Assembly: GCA_947623905.1 (NCBI GenBank)
Contig: CANQHX010000012.1
Span: forward strand, 1-34,872
Reading direction: 5' to 3'
Source: an uncultured Lachnospiraceae bacterium
Lineage (GTDB): Bacteria > Bacillota > Clostridia > Lachnospirales > Lachnospiraceae
Length of the DNA: 34,872 bases
A program made the position numbers and the translations under genes. The notes beneath the pieces were generated by a model. It saw nothing but the letters and a program-made list of their open reading frames with translations, did no database searches and was not told where the DNA came from. Each line of letters starts with the position of its first letter. The first letter of the stretch is position 1. Positions 23,817 to 30,623 of the stretch are shown in pieces.

Positions 23817-24515
23817 TCATATCCCATATTTCACCATCACCCGCCGCAGCTTTTTCCCAAGAGGCTTTGCCAGCAGCAGAAGGAATACAATATTGGACAG
23901 GCCATACACGATGGTGTAGGGAAGGGACAGGGTGATGGCAGAAAAGTACCGCGCCCAGCTGAAGGTGCTGTCGGCGCTCACCGTAGTCCACACGTCCATG
24001 ACAAGAGAATAGATCACGCCGGAAAAGCCGCCCCACAGGACCAGCGCCGCAGGATGTTCCATCATTCTGCGGCCGTCTTTGTTTTTCAGGAGCGACGGCA
24101 GCCCGGAGAGGAATCCCACCAGGCCCCACACGAACATCTGGAAAGGTGTCCAGGGACCCTGGCCGAAGTAAAAATTGGAGAGGAGGGCGCTGAAGCTGCC
24201 GCACAGAAAACCGGCCTCCGGTCCCAGATATATGCCTGTGATGATCACAATGGAAGTGACAGGCTTAAAAAAAGGGATCTCCGCGAACAGGAAACGGCTT
24301 GCCACGGACAGGGCGGTGAGCACCGCGATGAGCATGAGCCGTCTGGTGGGGCGCTGCCTTTTTTCAAAGCTGAGAAAAAAGGGGATCATGGAAACCAGTA
24401 CAAGGGCAAGTATGATGAGATTGTATCTGCGGTCCTGAAACATCCACACTCCCATGGCAATGATCAGGGGAGCGGCAAGGAGGATCAGGCAGCAGGAGAT
24501 GATTTTTTTGTTCAT
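23817..24515 (-). CDS. ECF transporter S component (candidate cobalamin-specific subunit)
   Basis: This 232-residue membrane protein with about six to seven spans forms the substrate-binding part of an ECF vitamin transporter. After two N-terminal spans, the S-component-like core begins at RRLMLIAVLTALSVASRFLF and includes ITGIYLGPEAGFLCGSFSALLSNFYFGQGPWTPFQM, given here by positions about 95-130 with Gly- and aromatic-rich loops. It is the last gene of an operon with a double ATPase, a T component and two DUF4430 proteins. From memory, similar sets have been called CbrT/CbrU/CbrV and predicted to import cobalamin. The substrate is not proven by this sequence. Confidence 0.75.
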   Translation of the reverse strand: MNKKIISCCLILLAAPLIIAMGVWMFQDRRYNLIILALVLVSMIPFFLSFEKRQRPTRRLMLIAVLTALSVASRFLFAEIPFFKPVTSIVIITGIYLGPEAGFLCGSFSALLSNFYFGQGPWTPFQMFVWGLVGFLSGLPSLLKNKDGRRMMEHPAALVLWGGFSGVIYSLVMDVWTTVSADSTFSWARYFSAITLSLPYTIVYGLSNIVFLLLLAKPLGKKLRRVMVKYGI

Positions 24516-24533
24516 AGGATCTCCGTTTCTGAA

Positions 24534-24552
24534 AGCCGGCCATGAGCCGGCT
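24534..24552. other. Hairpin between ATPase and S-component genes
   Basis: AGCCGGC (24534-24540) pairs with GCCGGCT (24546-24552) around 5 bases, in the 40-base gap upstream of the S-component gene. In the direction of transcription no T-tract follows, so it is more likely an mRNA-stability element than a terminator. Confidence 0.45.
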
Positions 24553-24555
24553 GTT

Positions 24556-26208
24556 TTATATGGGCTCCTCCAGGGACATTCCGGCCGTCACCTGCTCCAC
24601 TACCTGCCGGCAGGTAATGGCCCGGGGCACATACCGGCGCCCGATGCGGTTTGCCGCCGTGGTGTAGAAGCTGTTGCCGGAGAAAAAGTCTTCCGGCGGC
24701 GACTGGGAGATGATCTGCCCATCGAAGAGCATGCCGCACAGGTCTCCATACTGAGCGGCAAATTCGATGTCGTGGGTCACCATAACGATGGTGATATCCT
24801 GAGCGGTCAGCTGCCGCAGCTGGCCGGCAAGTATTTTTTTGGAATGGCCGTCCAGTCCCTTGGTGGGCTCGTCCATAAAGATCACCCGGGGTCGGAGCAG
24901 GAGCAGCTTGCCCAGGGCGGCCTTCTGCAGCTCGCCGCCGCTGACGTCGTAGGGATGGCGGTCCAGCAGGTGGGCAATGGACAGCAGTTCTCCCATATGG
25001 AGGATCTCCTGTTCCGTCTCTTCCCGGCTCCGCCCCATGACCCTGCAGGTGGCCTCATAGTCCTCCCGTATGGAATCCTCCACAAACATCAGCTGTGGAT
25101 CCTGGGGCAGCATGGTCATGTTATTGCGGTACAGGAGCGTTCCCTTGTAGGATCTCAGAGGTTTGCCCAGATAGGAGACGGAGCCGCTGTAGGCCGGGTA
25201 GATGCCGCACATGACATTGAGCAGAGTGGTCTTGCCGCTGCCGTTGCCGCCCACCAGCTCAAATCGGTACCACACATTTTTCAGCTCCAGGACAGGCGCT
25301 TTTTTGTCAGATATACCCGGCGTTTTTCCGGTATCCGCCGGCGCGTTTTCCGGCAGCTGTTGTCTGCCCAGCGCATTTTCCAGATACTGCCGGCCGTCCC
25401 GCACGGTGAGGGGCACCGTATCGGCGTGGGACAGATCTTTCAGACCGTGATAAATGCGCATGGCGCTGGGAAGGCTGTCAATGAGCGGGTGTTCCGGCAG
25501 GTTTGTATAGAGATATTCCCCCAGCCCGCCGGGGGTGTCGCAGCACAGCACGGTGCCGTTTTCCATCAGGATCACTTTATCTGCCGCGGGGATCACTTCC
25601 TCCAGGCGGTGCTCCACAAGGAGGATGGTCAGGCCCAGGTCCCGGTTCAGCTTTTTGAGGGTGCCGATAAAATCCGCGGCGCCGATGGGATCCAGCTGGG
25701 AGGTGGGCTCGTCCAGGATAAGAAGCTCCGGCTGCATGACCATGACGGACGCCAGGTTCAGCAGCTGCTTCTGTCCGCCGGACAGCTGGTCGGTATTTTT
25801 GTGAAACCAGTTCTGGATGCCCAGAAACTGCGCCATCTCGCTGACCCGTCTGCGGATCACGTCATTGGGAAGCCCCATGTTTTCCAGGCCGAAGGCCAGT
25901 TCGTGCCATACCTTGTCGGTGACGATCTGCTGTTCCGGGTTCTGTCCCACATAGCCGATGGCGCAGGCTTTCGTCTGTGGATCGGCGTCATCCAGAGAGA
26001 GACCATTATAGAGAATGTCTCCCGTTCTTGTGCCGTGGGGCGCTATGGCAGGCTTGCAGAGCCGCAGAAGAGTGGTCTTGCCGCAGCCGGACGCGCCGCA
26101 CATGACCGCAAATTCGCCCCGGCGGACAGTCAGGTTTATGTCCTGCAGCGCCGGGGTCTGCTGTTCGGGATAAGTAAAGCTTATATGGCGGATCTGCAGT
26201 AATTCCAT
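24556..26208 (-). CDS. ECF transporter ATPase with two fused ATP-binding domains; second domain carries a deletion
   Basis: This 550-residue double ABC ATPase energises the ECF transporter. Domain 1 is complete: Walker A GASGCGKTT (residues 38-46), signature LSGGQKQ, Walker B LLILDEPTS and LVEHR. Domain 2 has VSGGELQKAALG, Walker B VIFMDEPTKGLD and MVTHD, and Walker A GGNGSGKTT at 320-328. However, its start runs ELKNVWYRFE directly into LVGGNGSGKTT. Domain 1 has about 25 residues between the matching points, so roughly that many are missing in frame at residues 315-318. The short word GAGCTG occurs on both sides, a possible slippage junction. The ATG at 26208 overlaps the T-component gene by 28 bases. 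Confidence 0.85.
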   Translation of the reverse strand: MELLQIRHISFTYPEQQTPALQDINLTVRRGEFAVMCGASGCGKTTLLRLCKPAIAPHGTRTGDILYNGLSLDDADPQTKACAIGYVGQNPEQQIVTDKVWHELAFGLENMGLPNDVIRRRVSEMAQFLGIQNWFHKNTDQLSGGQKQLLNLASVMVMQPELLILDEPTSQLDPIGAADFIGTLKKLNRDLGLTILLVEHRLEEVIPAADKVILMENGTVLCCDTPGGLGEYLYTNLPEHPLIDSLPSAMRIYHGLKDLSHADTVPLTVRDGRQYLENALGRQQLPENAPADTGKTPGISDKKAPVLELKNVWYRFELVGGNGSGKTTLLNVMCGIYPAYSGSVSYLGKPLRSYKGTLLYRNNMTMLPQDPQLMFVEDSIREDYEATCRVMGRSREETEQEILHMGELLSIAHLLDRHPYDVSGGELQKAALGKLLLLRPRVIFMDEPTKGLDGHSKKILAGQLRQLTAQDITIVMVTHDIEFAAQYGDLCGMLFDGQIISQSPPEDFFSGNSFYTTAANRIGRRYVPRAITCRQVVEQVTAGMSLEEPI

Positions 26209-27062
26209 CGCAGGGTTTCCACTCCTTCCAGTATGACAGGGGACAGCATCAGCAGCCATACAAGGCTGTAACAGATCACATGGGGCGCGTCCCATATGTG
26301 CGGGGTCATGGCGGGATAATAGTAATAGTGCAGCGCGCCGTATGCGCGGCAGGCCAGTATGCCCCCGGTGGCTGCCAGGCAAAAAACGGTGAGCAGCGTA
26401 TCCCGCAGCCTCCAGCAGAAAAGGGAGAAGGCTGTGCGCTGCCCCAGTCCGTAGCCCCGGCCGTTCATGGAATCGGCAGTCTCAATGGCGTGTTCCATGG
26501 ACCAGGTGACAAGAATGCCGAAGGAGCGTACATGGCATCGGATCCGGTCCAGAGGCTGGTCGCTGCCGCCGTATCCAAGCGTCTTCTGCACTTGATGGAT
26601 ATTCTGGTACTGTCTGCGGAATACAGGGGTAAACCGCAGGCACATGGACAGCAGCAGCCCCAGACTGGGCGAGATCCGCCCGAACAGGTACAGCAGCTTG
26701 TCGGATGTCATAAAGATCTGGAGCGTCCTGCACCAGTACAGTACGGACAGCAGCATGGCGCCAAGGGCGGCGCCGCAGCAGATGGCCTCTTTTGTGACCG
26801 GCTGGTGATTGAGATAGAACAGCACCGTGACGCCGTTGTGGGAAAACAATGGATTTGTCACGGTGACCAGCAGGAACAGGACGCAGAAGAACAGTCCCGA
26901 TCTCGCGGAAAGGCGGGGATATGCCGCCGCGCAGTAAAAGGAAATGCTGCCACAGACAGACGCCAGCAACAGCACGGGATCCATGGAAAGCATGGACAAC
27001 AGCAGGATGCAGATGTAAAACAGCAGCAGGGCTGCCGGGTGAAAGGTGTCAAATCGCTTCAT
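26181..27062 (-). CDS. ECF transporter T component
   Basis: This 293-residue membrane protein is of the EcfT/CbiQ type. It has about five to six hydrophobic spans (for example LLFYICILLLSMLSM and LFFCVLFLLVTVTNPLF, where the Thr-Asn-Pro-Leu segment is typical of EcfT) and a cytoplasmic helical stretch with TADSMNGRGYGLG, corresponding to the Ala/Arg/Gly coupling motif that contacts the ATPases. Its start is 37 bases downstream of the barrel/DUF4430 gene, and its 3' end overlaps the ATPase gene. It is divergent in sequence from CbiQ at 1811, so the two ECF systems of the window do not share a T subunit. Confidence 0.85.
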   Translation of the reverse strand: MKRFDTFHPAALLLFYICILLLSMLSMDPVLLLASVCGSISFYCAAAYPRLSARSGLFFCVLFLLVTVTNPLFSHNGVTVLFYLNHQPVTKEAICCGAALGAMLLSVLYWCRTLQIFMTSDKLLYLFGRISPSLGLLLSMCLRFTPVFRRQYQNIHQVQKTLGYGGSDQPLDRIRCHVRSFGILVTWSMEHAIETADSMNGRGYGLGQRTAFSLFCWRLRDTLLTVFCLAATGGILACRAYGALHYYYYPAMTPHIWDAPHVICYSLVWLLMLSPVILEGVETLRWNYCRSAI

Positions 27063-27078
27063 AGATACCTCGTTTTGG

Positions 27079-27097
27079 GCAATGTTTCTGACATTGC
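27079..27097. other. Intercistronic hairpin upstream of the T-component gene
   Basis: GCAATGT (27079-27085) pairs with ACATTGC (27091-27097) around a 5-base loop, just after the stop of the DUF4430/barrel gene. There is no T-tract in the minus direction, so a processing or stability role is more likely than termination. Confidence 0.4.
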
Positions 27098-27099
27098 TC

Positions 27100-28953
27100 T
27101 TATTCAGGCGGCATGGACGCGGCAGGAGACGAAAGGTTCAGGGACCGGGCATAATCATCGCCGACGTCCCTTCCCAGGTCGCACGTATAGATAATGTCTA
27201 TCCGGTCGCCGTCGGACACGGAACAGCTGCTGGAGCCTACCTGGGGATATACGCCGTTTACCTGGTACATCCAGCCGCTGAGCTCCCCGCAGGAAAATTC
27301 ATATAGATACTGGATGCCCTGCACATAATTGGACTTGTAAATGTTCAGGTCGCTGCCCTGGTATTCCATCTGGACGTTATTGGCGGCGCATGCCCGCTGC
27401 AGCACATTGAACACCGAATCTCCCTCCTGTATCTGGCATACGGTCTCCGGCAGGATCCAGCCGTCCTTGGGAAGATAGTTTCCCTCCTTCAGCGCCGGGT
27501 CCAGCCTGTCATAGTTGTCCAGAGCCATCTGGCAGTTGATGGAAAGGGTGACAGAGCCGGCGGGATGCTCCACGGTGACCATGTCCGTTTTATGCTGGTC
27601 CGCGGTCTCAATGTTCAGAAAACAGAGGAGCAGTGCCGCGGCGATGCCCACAGAAAGGGGGATCCAGAGCAGCTTTGCTTTTTTCTTTCGCAAAAGAAGA
27701 ACGGCAGTGATCAGCACTCCGGCGGCTGTGATGCCGCCTGCGATCCATTTCCAGCCTGCCCGGCCGGAGAAGGGCGCCGCTTTTGCGGGGGAACCGGTCT
27801 CTGAACCGGGGAGTCCTGTTTCCGGGACGGGGGCTGAGACAGCTTCGTCTGCCGCAGACTGGTCCGTCATATCAAAGAAAGCAGACTGGCCGCCCTTCAG
27901 CCGCAGGTACGCGGTGAGGGCCATAGCCGCCTGGCCGGAGGCCATGGCGTTGGTGACGGGGGATTCCAGCGTGTGGGTGTAGGTACCGTCCTCCAGCCGG
28001 AACCGGTCAAGCGCCTCCAGCAGCGTGGCGCCGCCCTTGACAAAGCGGCTGTCCGTCTCCGGGTCTATGCCGAGCTGGCACAGGGCGGTGATGACCTGCG
28101 CCGCGCTCTCGCAGTTGGCTGTGCCGTACTGGGAGTACGAGCCGTCTTCATTTTGAAGGGCAGACAGGCAGTTCAGGGCCTGTTCGATGATCTGTTTTGC
28201 CGTCTGTGTAGTTACAGAGCCGTAAGCGCGGTCCTGATCCGTTATACCTGCCAGAGCCTGAAGGGCCATGGCGGTCATGTCGGTCTCGGTCTGTGTGCCG
28301 GCCAGGGCAAAGCCGCCGTCCGGCAGCTGCCTGTCAAAAAGCTGCGCGGCGATCTCTTCATAGGATATGGCAGCGTCCTCCGGCACGGTGTAGTCTTTGC
28401 TGTGCACCGTGACCAGGGCAAAGATGAGGCCGTTTGTGCCCTGCGCGTCCAGAGGCCGCGTCAGGGGACGGTTCCACGTGCCGTCCGCCACCAGATCGAT
28501 GGGAGTGCCGTCGGGGCGGGCGCCGAAATGCCGGGGGTCGCCTCCCAGGGCGGAGACCGTCAGAGCGATCCGGTGCCATTCCGTGGCCTTCACCCGGTCC
28601 AGCAGACTGTCCGTCCTGTATTTCTCCGTTACGTAGCTCTCCAGCTTCCGGAGCGTTTCCCCGCGGTCTATTGCCGTGTCCCGATAAGGACTGCGCCCGG
28701 CTGCCATGAGAAACCAGTCGCCGTCAGTAGTGCCCGCCGCGTCGGTAAGACCCAGCCCGGCAAGGGCGTTTAATGTGGCCTCCAGTTCCGCGCTGACGCG
28801 GGAAACGTCCTCATAGGCGCCGTCCCCGCCGCCGGCAGGGGCGTCAGGAGACGCTTCCGCCCCGAACACCGGGACGGAAGCGAGGCACAGGCACAGCAGC
28901 ATGATGCATATGATCTTAAAAACGGAAGGTATCGTTCTTTTTAAAGTTACCAT
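27100..28953 (-). CDS. Secreted/membrane protein with alpha/alpha-barrel (prenyltransferase-like) region and C-terminal DUF4430 domain
   Basis: This 617-residue protein starts with a signal peptide (IICIMLLCLCLASVPVFGAEA). Residues about 45-380 contain repeated helical units of the terpenoid cyclase/prenyltransferase alpha-alpha barrel type. Recurrent marks are LPDGGFALAGTQTETDMTAM, NEDGSYSQYGTANCESAAQV and LEDGTYTHTLESPVTNAMAS. Two adjacent membrane spans follow near residues 400-447. The last 150 residues form a DUF4430 domain, ending with the classic GWMYQVNG, SVSDGDRIDIIYTCDLGRD pattern. Mammalian intrinsic factor and transcobalamin combine the same two folds, barrel first and this beta domain last, to clamp cobalamin. 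A corrinoid-binding role is therefore likely but inferred. The start overlaps the upstream gene by 7 bases. Confidence 0.8.
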   Translation of the reverse strand: MVTLKRTIPSVFKIICIMLLCLCLASVPVFGAEASPDAPAGGGDGAYEDVSRVSAELEATLNALAGLGLTDAAGTTDGDWFLMAAGRSPYRDTAIDRGETLRKLESYVTEKYRTDSLLDRVKATEWHRIALTVSALGGDPRHFGARPDGTPIDLVADGTWNRPLTRPLDAQGTNGLIFALVTVHSKDYTVPEDAAISYEEIAAQLFDRQLPDGGFALAGTQTETDMTAMALQALAGITDQDRAYGSVTTQTAKQIIEQALNCLSALQNEDGSYSQYGTANCESAAQVITALCQLGIDPETDSRFVKGGATLLEALDRFRLEDGTYTHTLESPVTNAMASGQAAMALTAYLRLKGGQSAFFDMTDQSAADEAVSAPVPETGLPGSETGSPAKAAPFSGRAGWKWIAGGITAAGVLITAVLLLRKKKAKLLWIPLSVGIAAALLLCFLNIETADQHKTDMVTVEHPAGSVTLSINCQMALDNYDRLDPALKEGNYLPKDGWILPETVCQIQEGDSVFNVLQRACAANNVQMEYQGSDLNIYKSNYVQGIQYLYEFSCGELSGWMYQVNGVYPQVGSSSCSVSDGDRIDIIYTCDLGRDVGDDYARSLNLSSPAASMPPE

Positions 28954-30371
28954 TCTTTCCCCCAGGCCGGGTCGTCTTCCCCGGCGGATACATAACCGCC
29001 GATATCTCTGCCCTGTGCCAGGGAGAACCGGAAGCGGATCACGTCATTGGCGGCAGGCGTATGAAGGCTGATGGCGTCCCCGGGGAACTGGCCGTTGATG
29101 CTGTACAGCCATCCGGCAGTTAAAGCAAAATCAAATTCTCCCAGGGCGTCGGGCCGGGAGACGCCGTTGTAGGCGCCGGGCAGAAAGACGTTCATATGCT
29201 GCAGCAGGTCCTCCGGCACGGCGGCGTGCTCAGTAAGCTTTTCTTTCGTGATATCCACAAGGTAATAACCGAAGGCGCTTTCCTCCCCCGTCACGGCATA
29301 GCCGTTGGCGGTCAGTATCGCCTCCAGGTAATCGTTCAGAGTCTTTCCCTCCTCCAGTACTATGCTGGTAGGCGGGATGAGGTACCCCAGGCCTACGGTG
29401 CTGGCCTCCACGCTGATGGTAAAGGAAGGCTGCTCCGGCACAACGGAGATCACCTTATAGGCGGCTTCCGATGTGCGGCCGCCGCTGTCGGTGGCTCGGA
29501 GGATGATCGAATTTTCCCCCGCCTGAAGGGGAAGGTTGTAATAGCTTTTGTTCTGTACGTCAAAGGTGCAGGCCACCGGCGCGTTGTTGCACAGCACGGT
29601 GATGGCTGATGCCGGAATGCGGGAATTGGTCAGCAGATCCTGGGGCCACAGTTCAATGGACAGGAAACTGCCGGTGACCTGGGTGTTGTCTGCCAGCGAA
29701 GTGTAGATCACAGGCAGGTTATCCGGCGTCGGCGCCTGAGTGGGCGGCGCCTGGGTAGGATCGGCCGGAGCGGACGGCTCCTGAGGCTGATCCGGCGGCG
29801 TCTCCGGAGCAGGCTGCTGTTGCTGTTCTCCGGGTGTTTCCGGAGCGGGATTGCCGCCGGCATTGGGGTCTGCGGGGGCGGAAGGCTGCGCGCCGCCATC
29901 CGTTCCGGAGGACGGGATCTGCGGAATGGTAATGCCGGGCCGGACGGTTCCCGGGGTCGTGCCGGAAGCGCCGCCCGAAGGCGTGAGGGCGCCGGTGGCT
30001 GTCTGGCCGTTTGCAGGCGCGGCGGGGGGAACATTCGGTACGAACGGGATGCCGTCATATACCTGCGGCGTATCCGAATCCACAACTACCGTCTGATGCT
30101 CCGTTTCACCGGCGTATTTCAGAGCTGCCACCTGCCGCAGCAGTACCTGGGAGCCGGCCTCTGCCGAGCCGTCCATAGGATTGGCGGGAGCGGCGCGCAG
30201 CCGTCCCCGGATGGAACTGCCGGCCACCCATGTGCAGCCTGCCAGCATGATGAGCACCACCCAGAATACCGGGCGTTTCATCAGCGGGAGCAGCTTTTTC
30301 CATGTGGAACGCACCCAGGTCCCGGCGCTGTTCTTTGCATGATCAAACATACGATTCCATTTTTCTTTCAT
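28947..30371 (-). CDS. Membrane-anchored or lipoprotein DUF4430 domain protein
   Basis: This is a 474-residue extracytoplasmic protein and the first gene of the ECF operon. Residues 34-53 are a hydrophobic anchor that contains LAGC at 43-46, a lipobox, so it may be lipidated at Cys46 despite a long basic N-terminus. A Pro/Ala/Gln-rich spacer (about 85-240) would reach through the cell wall. An Ig-like beta domain follows (about 245-340, ending AGENSIILRATDSGG), then a DUF4430 domain (about 345-465, with GEFDFALTAGWLYSINGQ and FSLAQGRDIGGY). The ATG at 30371 was chosen as the first good Met after the promoter. The ribosome site is weak, and Met8 (30350) is an alternative. A partner of the ECF transporter in ligand capture is inferred. 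Confidence 0.78.
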   Translation of the reverse strand: MKEKWNRMFDHAKNSAGTWVRSTWKKLLPLMKRPVFWVVLIMLAGCTWVAGSSIRGRLRAAPANPMDGSAEAGSQVLLRQVAALKYAGETEHQTVVVDSDTPQVYDGIPFVPNVPPAAPANGQTATGALTPSGGASGTTPGTVRPGITIPQIPSSGTDGGAQPSAPADPNAGGNPAPETPGEQQQQPAPETPPDQPQEPSAPADPTQAPPTQAPTPDNLPVIYTSLADNTQVTGSFLSIELWPQDLLTNSRIPASAITVLCNNAPVACTFDVQNKSYYNLPLQAGENSIILRATDSGGRTSEAAYKVISVVPEQPSFTISVEASTVGLGYLIPPTSIVLEEGKTLNDYLEAILTANGYAVTGEESAFGYYLVDITKEKLTEHAAVPEDLLQHMNVFLPGAYNGVSRPDALGEFDFALTAGWLYSINGQFPGDAISLHTPAANDVIRFRFSLAQGRDIGGYVSAGEDDPAWGKEW

Positions 30372-30401
30372 CGTGTATCGTTTCCCCGTTTCTTTTTGGA
30401 T

Positions 30402-30432
30402 AAAAGACGCAAAGGTTACGCCTGCGTCTTTT
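30402..30432 (-). promoter_or_regulatory. Hairpin in the leader of the ECF/DUF4430 operon (possible attenuator)
   Basis: AAAAGACGCA (30402-30411) pairs perfectly with TGCGTCTTTT (30423-30432) around an 11-base loop. In the operon's direction the stem ends in TTTTATCC, 30 bases before the first start codon, so it has the form of a weak intrinsic terminator. No cobalamin riboswitch B12 box (GCCACTG) is seen in the leader. Confidence 0.55.
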
Positions 30433-30464
30433 CTTCTTAACATAAAACACAAAAATTCAATGTA

Positions 30465-30493
30465 ATTTTACAACCGATATACAAGGAGGTCAA
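30465..30493 (-). promoter_or_regulatory. Promoter of the ECF/DUF4430 operon
   Basis: On the minus strand TTGACC (30493-30488) and TAAAAT (30470-30465) are 17 bases apart, each five of six to consensus. Transcription would begin near 30457, giving a leader of about 86 bases that contains the hairpin. Confidence 0.72.
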
Positions 30494-30572
30494 GATAAAA
30501 ACAAAGAGAAAAAAGAAATTTGTAAAAAACCATAAAAAATACAAAAAAATTACAAAACTGTTTTTCCGGAAA

Positions 30573-30581
30573 TGGTAAAAT
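30573..30581 (+). promoter_or_regulatory. Candidate promoter of the propeller/dockerin gene
   Basis: TGG followed by TAAAAT (30576-30581) forms an extended -10 element 43 bases before the gene. The -35 is poor (TTACAA 20 bases upstream). The divergent gap is strikingly AT-rich, and the remaining part holds nothing else I can name. Confidence 0.45.
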
Positions 30582-30623
30582 GTTAAGAAATGATCAAGCT
30601 TTTGTTTTGAGGAGGAAAAAATT

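Noticed and set aside
24454..26202. Plus-strand open frame of 582 codons opposite the double ATPase
   Set aside because: It is antisense to a gene with two full sets of ABC motifs; the translation is low-complexity and lacks any family pattern.
29700..30100. Repetitive Pro/Gln/Ala-coding stretch as a possible CRISPR or DNA repeat array
   Set aside because: It is a low-complexity cell-wall-spanning linker in the DUF4430 protein, without regular spacing or conserved repeat units.
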